Part shown: in pieces, positions 34,391 to 42,119 of the stretch
Numbering within the stretch: the stretch's first letter is position 1
How the letters are laid out: the number at the start of each line of letters is the position of its first letter
Notes under the pieces: model-generated
Database searches by the model: none
Told to the model about the DNA's origin: nothing
The model's input: the letters and a program-made list of their open reading frames with translations, nothing else
Origin: JBOFWL01 sp051653605
Lineage (GTDB): Bacteria; Spirochaetota; Brevinematia; Brevinematales; Brevinemataceae
Assembly: GCA_051653605.1 (NCBI GenBank)
Contig: JBOFWL010000145.1
Coordinates: 372,001 to 436,000 of the forward strand
Reading direction: 5' to 3'
DNA length: 64,000 bases
Program-made: the position numbers and the translations under genes

Positions 34391-35404
34391 ATGTTCAAAA
34401 GCATGGTCGCATTAGTAGCAGTTATATCTGCCTTAAGCGCTTGTGGTGGAGCCGCTTCAGGAGATAAATATGGAGTTTCCCTGTATAAATTTGATGATAC
34501 ATTCATCAATAACACAGGTATCAGCATTACGAACCGAGCAAAAGAAGTTGAAGGAGCAACGGTTGTTCTAGCCGATGGGCAAGGCGCTCAACCAACCCAA
34601 AATGATCAGATTGATACTTTCATTACTCAGAATGTAAAAGCTCTTGGTATCAATATGGTTGATAGAACCGCAGCCTCTGTTATCATCGAAAAGGCAAAAA
34701 ATGCCAATATTCCTATTGTGTTCTTTAATAGAGAACCCGTAGAAAGTGATATGAACTCTTGGGATAAAGTATACTACGTAGGTGCTAAAGCCGAAGAATC
34801 TGGTACGATGCAAGGTCAAGCCCTCGCTAAATACTGGAAAGAAAATATGTCTTCCGCCGACAGAAACGGTGACGGAGTTCTTCAATACGTTATGCTCACC
34901 GGCGAACCTGGGCACCAAGATGCTATTCTTCGCACCGAGTATTCAGTTAAAGCTATCATGGATGAAGGTATTAAAGTTCAAAAACTTGCTGAAGATACCG
35001 GTATGTGGCAACGTGTTAATGGTCAAGAAAAAATGGCTGCTTGGATCTCCGCTTATGGCGATCGCATTGAAGCAGTTATTGCCAATAACGATGATATGGG
35101 CCTCGGAGCTATCGAAGCTCTTAAAGCTGCTGGATACTTCACCGAAGGTGGAAAATATGTTCCTGTTCTTTCTGTAGACGCTACTGCTCCTGCATTAGAT
35201 GCTCTTCGTGAAGGTACCCTCTTTGCTACCGTTCTAAACGATGCTAAAGGTCAAGGATACGTTACTTTCGATCTCATGGATGCCCTTGCTAAGGGGACAG
35301 ACCCTTCAACAATTCCTGGAATTACTCTTGATCGTGGTAAATATGTTTGGGTTCCTTACGTTCCTGTAACCAGAGACAACTACGAACAATTCACTCAAAA
35401 ATAA
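34391..35404 (+). CDS. mglB: Galactose/methyl-galactoside-binding lipoprotein MglB
   Basis: 337 aa. Substrate-binding part of the Mgl importer. The signal MFKSMVALVAVISALSAC ends in a lipobox with C18, so it is anchored to a membrane, unlike the soluble Escherichia form. The calcium loop known from Escherichia MglB is kept as DRNGDGVLQ (residues 157-165). Other family segments are NIPIVFFNREP and VIANNDDMGLGAIEAL. The ATG has GGAGG at 5 bases. A hairpin follows before mglA. Confidence 0.94.
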   Translation: MFKSMVALVAVISALSACGGAASGDKYGVSLYKFDDTFINNTGISITNRAKEVEGATVVLADGQGAQPTQNDQIDTFITQNVKALGINMVDRTAASVIIEKAKNANIPIVFFNREPVESDMNSWDKVYYVGAKAEESGTMQGQALAKYWKENMSSADRNGDGVLQYVMLTGEPGHQDAILRTEYSVKAIMDEGIKVQKLAEDTGMWQRVNGQEKMAAWISAYGDRIEAVIANNDDMGLGAIEALKAAGYFTEGGKYVPVLSVDATAPALDALREGTLFATVLNDAKGQGYVTFDLMDALAKGTDPSTIPGITLDRGKYVWVPYVPVTRDNYEQFTQK

Positions 35405-35418
35405 CTAAGCCTATTAAT

Positions 35419-35453
35419 CAGGCGGTGGCCTTTAGTGCTTCCGCCTGTTTTTT
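35419..35453 (+). terminator. Hairpin with T-run between mglB and mglA
   Basis: Stem CAGGCGG/CCGCCTG with a 15-base loop, then six T. It probably ends part of the transcripts so that the binding protein is made in excess over the transporter. Confidence 0.7.
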
Positions 35454-35471
35454 CATTTACAGGAGGGTCTC

Positions 35472-36971
35472 GTGACTTATTCACTAGAAGTTAAAAACCT
35501 TCATAAAAGTTTTCCCGGTGTTCATGCTTTGAAAGGTATTCAATTTCAACTTAAACCAGCCGAAGTCCATGCCCTTGTTGGCGAAAATGGTGCTGGAAAA
35601 TCCACTCTTATGAAATGCTTATTCGGAATACATGAACCCAGCAGTGGAGAAATTTTTATTGATGGTGTTAAAGTTTCTTTTAAAAATTCTCGCGAAGCTC
35701 TTGATAATGGAATCGCGATGATACACCAAGAATTAAATCCTATCCCTTATCGCACTGTCGCAGAAAATATTTGGTTAGGCCGCTATCCCACAAAAGGCCT
35801 TCCAGGGTTTGTCGATCATAAAAAAATGAATGAAGACACCCAAAAATTATTCAACACTCTCGGAATTAATATTTCTCCTACAGAACTTGTTGTAACTCTT
35901 TCTGTTTCTCAAATTCAAATGATGGAAATCGCTAAGGCAATTTCTTATAAAGCTAAAATTATTTTTATGGATGAACCAACATCTTCTCTTACCGAGAATG
36001 AAGTGGAGCATCTCTTCAAAATGATTCACACATTAAGAGAGCAAAATGTATCTGTAGTTTATGTTTCTCATAAAATGAACGAGATTAAAACTATTTGTAA
36101 TCATGTTACCGTATTACGCGATGGTGAGTATGTAGGAAATTGGGATATTAATGAGCTTTCTATTGAGGATATTATTGGGAAAATGGTAGGGCGCCAACTC
36201 AGCAACCTTTTCCCACCCAAAAATTACATCCCCGGCACCGAAGTTATTTTAGAAGTGAAGAATTTCACATCTCTTGTTCCTAATTCTTTCAAAGATGTTT
36301 CTTTTAAAGTGAAAAAAGGCGAGATTCTTGGAATCGGTGGCCTCGTGGGCGCTCAACGAACCGAATTAATGGAGAGCATTTTCGGTATTCGACCTGCATA
36401 CGGAGATATTTTTATCAATGGAACAAAAAGAAAAATTTCCAACCCCATTGATGCCAAAAATAACGGGCTCGCCCTTCTTACCGAAGAAAGACGAACGACA
36501 GGGATTCTCGGTTGTCTCAACCTTGAAAACAACACCATGATTAGCTCTTATAAAAAATATTCTTACAACAATTTTATGATTAATGATAAACTTAACCAAA
36601 ATATTACAGCTGAATACGTTAAAAAATTGAATGTGAGAACCCCCAGCACGAAGGCTTTGATCCAAAACTTATCTGGTGGTAACCAGCAAAAAGTCCTCAT
36701 CGGGCGTTGGCTACTGACAGACCCTGAAATTTTGATCCTCGACGAGCCTACGAGGGGTATTGACGTTGGCGCTAAGTACGAAGTTTATCAACTAATGTAC
36801 GAACTTGCCGCTGAAGGAAAAGCTGTTATTATGATTTCGTCCGAAATGCCCGAACTTATCGGTATTTCCGATCGCATTATGGTAATGAGCGGCGGCCGTA
36901 TGAGCGGCACCATCGAAAAATCTGAATTTAATCAAGAAAAAATAATGACGCTTGCTACAGCGCATCTTTAA
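35472..36971 (+). CDS. mglA: Galactose/methyl-galactoside import ATP-binding protein MglA
   Basis: 499 aa, two fused ABC domains. The first has GENGAGKST and the Walker B segment IIFMDEPTSSLTENE, with an altered signature LSVSQIQMMEIA. The second has a degenerate P-loop (GLVGAQRTE) but an intact signature LSGGNQQKVLIGRWL, as usual for MglA/RbsA. It starts with GTG after AGGAGGG. mglC follows 10 bases later. Drives sugar import by the MglC permease. Confidence 0.95.
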   Translation: MTYSLEVKNLHKSFPGVHALKGIQFQLKPAEVHALVGENGAGKSTLMKCLFGIHEPSSGEIFIDGVKVSFKNSREALDNGIAMIHQELNPIPYRTVAENIWLGRYPTKGLPGFVDHKKMNEDTQKLFNTLGINISPTELVVTLSVSQIQMMEIAKAISYKAKIIFMDEPTSSLTENEVEHLFKMIHTLREQNVSVVYVSHKMNEIKTICNHVTVLRDGEYVGNWDINELSIEDIIGKMVGRQLSNLFPPKNYIPGTEVILEVKNFTSLVPNSFKDVSFKVKKGEILGIGGLVGAQRTELMESIFGIRPAYGDIFINGTKRKISNPIDAKNNGLALLTEERRTTGILGCLNLENNTMISSYKKYSYNNFMINDKLNQNITAEYVKKLNVRTPSTKALIQNLSGGNQQKVLIGRWLLTDPEILILDEPTRGIDVGAKYEVYQLMYELAAEGKAVIMISSEMPELIGISDRIMVMSGGRMSGTIEKSEFNQEKIMTLATAHL

Positions 36972-36981
36972 GGAGAACTGC

Positions 36982-38019
36982 ATGTCTGAAAAAAACCATT
37001 TGCTGTCAAATTTTTCTCGACTCTTTCAACGGGGTGGAATCTATTTGGTTCTTGTTCTCCTAGTATTAGGAATTGGTGCTATTTCACCATCTTTCCTTTC
37101 CTTTGCCAACCTTTCTAACGTTTTACAAATTGCTTCCGTCCGTGCTATCATCGCTCTCGGTGTTGGTAGTATTCTAATTACCAAAGGTACCGACCTTTCT
37201 TCCGGCCGCATCGTCGGACTAACAGCATGTATTGCTGCATCCATCATGCAAAAGCCCGATTATCCTGCACGCATGTTTCCAGACTTACCTCAGCTCTCTC
37301 TCATTGTTCCTCTCATAGCTGTCATAGTAGTTGGAACACTTGTCGGTGTTGTTAATGGATTGGTCATCTCAACTTTCAAAATCCCCCCTTTCATTGCTAC
37401 CCTAGGTATGATGATCATCGTATGGGGGTTTGCTTCCATCTATACCGATGCCAAACCTATTGGTGGGCTTCGATCTGATTTCACTGGCATGGCTACCGGA
37501 AATACTTTTGGCGTCCCAAATCTTATTATGTTTGCCGTTGTGATTACTTTCCTTGTTTGGTTCCTTCTAAATAAAATGGTGCTAGGAAAATATATTTATA
37601 GCATTGGTGGGAATGAGGCCGCTGCTCGCGTCTCCGGAGTAAATGTAAATGCAACATTAATAAAGACTTACGCCATTGGTGGAGCCTTGTATGGTATTGC
37701 AGGGCTTTTACTAGCCGCAAGAACTGGTGGCGCCACCAATAACTACGCCACCTCTTACGAGCTGGATGCCATCGCAGCTTGTACCATTGGTGGAGTTTCT
37801 ACCGCAGGAGGGATTGGTTCTGTTAGTGGGATTTTAACTGGTGTGTTGATTTTCGAAGTTCTTAGTAATGGATTGGTGATTCTTGGTGTATCCCCTTACT
37901 GGCAACAGATTATTAAAGGGATTATTATCATCGCCGCTATTGCTTTTGATGTAAGAAAATACAGTGGTTTTCGATTGGAAAAAGTCCCTTCAAGCCCTAA
38001 AAAAGAAGAAGCTAAATAA
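36982..38019 (+). CDS. mglC: Galactose/methyl-galactoside permease MglC
   Basis: 345 aa, about eight to ten membrane helices, of the RbsC/MglC permease type. Family segments are GVGSILITKGTDLSSGRIVGLTA (given as one block at about residues 60-82), NALVI-type GVVNGLVISTFKIPPFIATL and YSIGGNEAAARVSGVN. The ATG at 36982 has AAGGAG at 8 bases; the longer frame overlaps mglA. Last gene of mglBAC, closed by a terminator. Confidence 0.94.
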   Translation: MSEKNHLLSNFSRLFQRGGIYLVLVLLVLGIGAISPSFLSFANLSNVLQIASVRAIIALGVGSILITKGTDLSSGRIVGLTACIAASIMQKPDYPARMFPDLPQLSLIVPLIAVIVVGTLVGVVNGLVISTFKIPPFIATLGMMIIVWGFASIYTDAKPIGGLRSDFTGMATGNTFGVPNLIMFAVVITFLVWFLLNKMVLGKYIYSIGGNEAAARVSGVNVNATLIKTYAIGGALYGIAGLLLAARTGGATNNYATSYELDAIAACTIGGVSTAGGIGSVSGILTGVLIFEVLSNGLVILGVSPYWQQIIKGIIIIAAIAFDVRKYSGFRLEKVPSSPKKEEAK

Positions 38020-38029
38020 ATCACAAAAA

Positions 38030-38056
38030 ACTCCCGGCTTTATGTCGGGAGTTTTA
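38030..38056 (+). terminator. Terminator of mglBAC
   Basis: Stem ACTCCCG/CGGGAGT with a 9-base loop, then TTTTATATTTT. Confidence 0.8.
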
Positions 38057-38078
38057 TATTTTATTCTAAATTTAATAT

Positions 38079-38102
38079 AAAAAAAGCTCCCATTACGGGA
38101 GT
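38079..38102 (-). terminator. Terminator of galK-galT
   Basis: Minus strand: stem CTCCC/GGGAG with a five-base loop, followed by seven T. Confidence 0.75.
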
Positions 38103-38105
38103 TTT

Positions 38106-39611
38106 TTATTTTACAGAAGTAATAAAGTTTTTCAAAAATGCTGAAAAATCTTTGTGTTCTTTAAAGACACCACAATTGCACAAGACTCGATAGAAGACTT
38201 TTGCAACTTCATCTTGAACAATTTTTTCGACATTATCTTCGTTAAATTGATGCGCTTTTGCTATATCCTTCATCCATGCAAGATGCTTTGCCAATGCCGG
38301 AACAGTTTCCGCAGCTTTAAGAGATTTTTCTACCAAATATTTACGGACTAAAGTTAATTCTCCCATAAGGCGGCCAGGTAAAATAGCTAAACCCATCACC
38401 TCGATTAAGCCTATGTTTTCTTTTTTTATGTTATGGTATTCTGGGTAAGGATGAAAAATCCCCAATGGGTATTTCTCCGAAATACGATTGTTTCGCAACG
38501 CTAAATCAAATTCAAACACCCCTCCTTCCGTCATCCTTCCAATAGGAGTAACCGTATTATGAGGCTCCGTTGTTTGAGATAAAATATCTAAAGATTGATT
38601 TGAATAACCACGCCAATATTCGGTAAGAATATGCGCAGTATGAATAATGTCTTCCGATTTTTTAGAGCGCAATCTTACCACGCTAACAGGCCATTGAACC
38701 AAAGAAATTTCTACATCTAAGTTTGGTATTCGAGCTGTTTCAAATGTCTTCGCATGATTAAGAGGAAATTGATGAAAACCCGCCTGAAAATGATCGTGGG
38801 AAAGAATTGAGCCACCGACAATAGGTAGGTCGGCATTAGAGCCAATAAAATATTCGGGGTAACGGGTAAGAAATTCTGTCATTACGCGAAAAGTTTTAGA
38901 TGAAATACTCATAGGGCGGTGATCTTCCGCAAGAAGTATGCTATGCTCGGGGTAGTAAATATAGGGAGAATATTGAAAATGCCATTTCTCGTTGGCAAAT
39001 TCCATTTCCACCGTTCGAAGATTGTTTCGTGCTGGGTGAGATGACGTGCCAGCAAAGCCTACGTTTTCCTTACAGAGCACACAAGGTGGATATTTTACTG
39101 CATTTTGTTCTTGGATTTTTGCAAGAGCTATCGCTTTAGGATCTTTTTCAGGCTTGGAGAGATTTATCGTAATTTGTAAATCACCGCAGGGAGTTGGGCT
39201 AATCCAATCAAAATTCTTTTTAATTCGATTCATTCGAACATAGTTGATATCTATCGATAAATTATAGAAATAACTAAGAGCTTCTCTTGTTCCTTTGGTT
39301 TCAGATATCCTTTCAAACTCGGCTTGAACACTAGACGGCCTAGAAAGTAGGCACCCCATTAGCGCTGTATCAAGAGAATCGGCATAATCAGGGTGAATCG
39401 ATGGTAGCACCCCATTTTCTACAGCCAATTCTAATATTGGAGCTAGAATTTTATCAATATTTTCTTCTTCAGGATCAATCGCTCTGGGAATCTCTAAGGG
39501 ATTCTCCTGATGGATAAGCGAACATATCGTATTTTTACAATAAATTCTATCCTCTGACTTAATTAAGTTGTTCTTTTCGGCATAGCCAATAAGTAAATCA
39601 ATAATATCCAT
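38106..39611 (-). CDS. galT: Galactose-1-phosphate uridylyltransferase, GalT2 type
   Basis: 501 aa. Exchanges UDP between glucose and galactose-1-phosphate in the Leloir pathway. It is the long form common in Firmicutes, with about 500 residues instead of about 350. The active-site region reads GGSILSHDHFQAGFHQF, and the N-terminal domain has PSIHPDYADSLDTALMGCLLS (spread over two parts). It lies 3 bases downstream of galK. No galE or galM is in the window. Confidence 0.94.
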   Translation of the reverse strand: MDIIDLLIGYAEKNNLIKSEDRIYCKNTICSLIHQENPLEIPRAIDPEEENIDKILAPILELAVENGVLPSIHPDYADSLDTALMGCLLSRPSSVQAEFERISETKGTREALSYFYNLSIDINYVRMNRIKKNFDWISPTPCGDLQITINLSKPEKDPKAIALAKIQEQNAVKYPPCVLCKENVGFAGTSSHPARNNLRTVEMEFANEKWHFQYSPYIYYPEHSILLAEDHRPMSISSKTFRVMTEFLTRYPEYFIGSNADLPIVGGSILSHDHFQAGFHQFPLNHAKTFETARIPNLDVEISLVQWPVSVVRLRSKKSEDIIHTAHILTEYWRGYSNQSLDILSQTTEPHNTVTPIGRMTEGGVFEFDLALRNNRISEKYPLGIFHPYPEYHNIKKENIGLIEVMGLAILPGRLMGELTLVRKYLVEKSLKAAETVPALAKHLAWMKDIAKAHQFNEDNVEKIVQDEVAKVFYRVLCNCGVFKEHKDFSAFLKNFITSVK

Positions 39612-39614
39612 CTG

Positions 39615-40772
39615 TTATAACCTTCTTGCCCCATCACCAATTTGCGTTATATAAAACTGAGCTTTTAAGCCAGTTGCTTTATAATATTGTTCTCCTACTA
39701 CTTGAGAAAATTCCGTTTCTAAGCCTTTGGAGATTAACGCTAAACAACTTCCGCCAAAACCAGCACCTGTCATTCGTGTTCCTATAACTCCAGAAAATGA
39801 TCGCGCTGCATCTGTAAGAGTATCTAATTCAAAACCCGTAACTTCGTAATCGTACCTTAAAGATGCGTGACTCTCATCAAGGTATCGCCCAAAATCTAAC
39901 AGCCGACCTTCTTTAAGTGCCAAAACGCTTTTTATTGTACGTTGATTTTCTAAAACTGCGTGGCGAGCTCGCCGTAAGATGGTATCTGGCAACAGTGATT
40001 TCAATTCTTCAAAATCGTTTTCATCAAGTTCTCCCAATGATTTAATTGGTTTCTTTGTTGAAATAAGCCTCACTGCTTCTTCGCATTCTTGACGACGTTC
40101 GTTATATTTGCTTTCGTTTAGCGAATGTTTTTTACATGAATCCATTATCATTAGCGTATATCCATCTAATAAAATAGGGATGTACTGATATTCTAATGTA
40201 TTACAATCTAAAAAAATGGCGTGATCTTTTTTTCCCATTGCAGAGGCAAATTGATCCATAATGCCACATTTTGTACCTGCAATATGCTCTGCCCTTTGAG
40301 CTATAAGCGCACATTCCTGAGCACTAAACCCAAAATGGCAATATTCATTAATTGCTGTAACAAAGACAACGCCCAATGCTGCCGATGAGGATAAGCCCGC
40401 TCCATTTGGAATATCTCCATAAAAAAGCGAGTTAAAGCCTTTATCTATTATCTTACCTTTTTCTTGCAGGGCTAAAATTGCTCCTACAAGATAATTCGGC
40501 CAACCCAGGCTGGCATCAGTAGCCATTTTGGTAAGATCAATTTCGATAACATTAACGTGATCAAAATTAGCAGAATAAAAATTAATTTTTGTGTCGATTC
40601 GGGGTGAAAGCAGAAGCTTTATTCCCATTGTTAGAGCTGCTGGAAAAACATGTCCTCCATTGTAGTCGGTATGTTCTCCAATAAGATTAATGCGACCAGG
40701 TGCAAAATATTCTCCTGTCGCGTCTGCATTATATATCTCTCGAAATCGATTACGTAGGCCCTTGATTTCCAT
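39615..40772 (-). CDS. galK: Galactokinase
   Basis: 385 aa. Phosphorylates galactose delivered by MglBAC. GHMP-kinase motifs: GRINLIGEHTDYNGG, PNGAGLSSSAALGV and the third motif TGAGFGGSCLALI. The ATG at 40772 has AAGGGG at 9 bases; the ATG six codons earlier has no ribosome site. It has its own promoter at 40802-40831, in the gap after the TPR gene. Confidence 0.95.
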   Translation of the reverse strand: MEIKGLRNRFREIYNADATGEYFAPGRINLIGEHTDYNGGHVFPAALTMGIKLLLSPRIDTKINFYSANFDHVNVIEIDLTKMATDASLGWPNYLVGAILALQEKGKIIDKGFNSLFYGDIPNGAGLSSSAALGVVFVTAINEYCHFGFSAQECALIAQRAEHIAGTKCGIMDQFASAMGKKDHAIFLDCNTLEYQYIPILLDGYTLMIMDSCKKHSLNESKYNERRQECEEAVRLISTKKPIKSLGELDENDFEELKSLLPDTILRRARHAVLENQRTIKSVLALKEGRLLDFGRYLDESHASLRYDYEVTGFELDTLTDAARSFSGVIGTRMTGAGFGGSCLALISKGLETEFSQVVGEQYYKATGLKAQFYITQIGDGARRL

Positions 40773-40801
40773 AATTAAAAGCCCCTTCATGTATTAAGAG
40801 T

Positions 40802-40831
40802 ATTATAATACGATTTATAAACAAAAGTCAA
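40802..40831 (-). promoter_or_regulatory. Promoter of galK-galT
   Basis: Minus strand TTGACT, 18-base spacer, TATAAT. Confidence 0.7.
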
Positions 40832-40841
40832 GAATGCAAAT

Positions 40842-42014
40842 CTATTCGCGAAGGGCATCCAATATAAGGCGTTGCCATTCTATCGTTTCTTTAATATAAG
40901 GAGAAGTTGGATATTTTTCAGTAATAACTTTAAAATATCCCAGTGCTTGTGCATATTGATTTTGAGAAAAGGATAGCTTACCCAGCCGGAAGAGTGCATC
41001 CGCATCATAAACTGTATCTTCGTTATCGAGTATTTTTTCAAGCGTTCTTTTACTATTAGTAGCATCAAGCTTTTGCTCGTAGAGTTCCGCCATGCCTAAT
41101 AGGGCTTCATCACCTTCTTTTGTATTTAAGAAACGAGTAGCTACTTTTTGAAATACTGTAATCGCAGCGTCGGTATAACCTCTTGCAGCAAGCGATGCAG
41201 CTTGAACTCTGGATTCTTTAAGAAAGGTGTTTTTTGCAAATTCATAATTAGCAGAAGATGGATAGAGCGTTAAAAAATCTTCAAGGGCGTTGATAGTTTC
41301 AGGGCGTTTACCCTCTGCTGCATAGAGTTCGGCGCGCCCAAGAGCTCCTTCTTCACCCAAGGCATTATTAAAGTAGCGAGCAGCTGAGGCATAATCTTTC
41401 TTATTCAAAAGAAGATATCCTAGGTAGAATGCCAACTTGCTTCGAGCGGGTTCGGAGGCTCGGAAGAACGCCTGCTCTAAAAATGTCTGGATATAGCCTT
41501 CATATTGCTTAGTCTCCCTAGCAATAGAACCCATTAGAAGAACACTATCTGTGAAATCTTTATTGGATATTCCTGTATCAGATAGGATCGTCTTAAGATA
41601 ATCTAAAGCCCCTTGAGTATCCCCTCTTTTATTACGGATGTGTGCTCCAACCAATCGAACACGTTGTCGGAAGCTACTATTAGGGCGCTCGGAAAGAAAA
41701 TTCGCCACAAGTCGAGAGGCCAAACTATCGTCTCCTAGCTCGTAGGCAATGAATATTTTTTGGGCTTCTTGAGCATCAAGTTCTTGATCTACTTGAACGC
41801 CCTCTCCTGATTGAGAATCAGAAAGGTTAATTGCCGGTGTTTTAAAAATAGGCGACGATGTTGCATAACGATTTTGAAGACTACCATGAGCTTTTTGAAG
41901 ATCACGGTAGAAAAAAAGATATACGAAAAATACTGCGGAAAGCGCAAACGAACCTGCATAAATAAATGCCCAAAAATTTGGAGCATGCTGGGGTAATGTT
42001 GATACTTTTTTCAT
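40842..42014 (-). CDS. Membrane-anchored TPR protein
   Basis: 390 aa. A short cytosolic start is followed by one membrane helix (about residues 15-36, FWAFIYAGSFALSAVFFVYL), and then by TPR-like helical repeats to the end, for example YLGYLLLNKKDYASAARYFN and FRLGKLSFSQNQYAQALGYF. The C-terminal part resembles the CpoB/BamD-type tail with KYPTSPYIKETIEW. It probably acts in the periplasm as a scaffold; partner unknown. The start has GAGG at 6 bases. Confidence 0.82.
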   Translation of the reverse strand: MKKVSTLPQHAPNFWAFIYAGSFALSAVFFVYLFFYRDLQKAHGSLQNRYATSSPIFKTPAINLSDSQSGEGVQVDQELDAQEAQKIFIAYELGDDSLASRLVANFLSERPNSSFRQRVRLVGAHIRNKRGDTQGALDYLKTILSDTGISNKDFTDSVLLMGSIARETKQYEGYIQTFLEQAFFRASEPARSKLAFYLGYLLLNKKDYASAARYFNNALGEEGALGRAELYAAEGKRPETINALEDFLTLYPSSANYEFAKNTFLKESRVQAASLAARGYTDAAITVFQKVATRFLNTKEGDEALLGMAELYEQKLDATNSKRTLEKILDNEDTVYDADALFRLGKLSFSQNQYAQALGYFKVITEKYPTSPYIKETIEWQRLILDALRE

Positions 42015-42068
42015 GATTTACCTCAAATACTGGGTACTTTTCGGATTTTGGTACAGAGAAACTTAAAT

Positions 42069-42093
42069 AAAAACTCCTGCATAATACAGGAGT
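42069..42093 (-). terminator. Terminator of the FN3/TPR protein gene
   Basis: Minus strand: stem CTCCTG/CAGGAG extended by A/T pairs, 7-base loop, then TTTTT. Confidence 0.75.
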
Positions 42094-42119
42094 TTTTTAA
42101 ATTTATCATTATTTTATCA

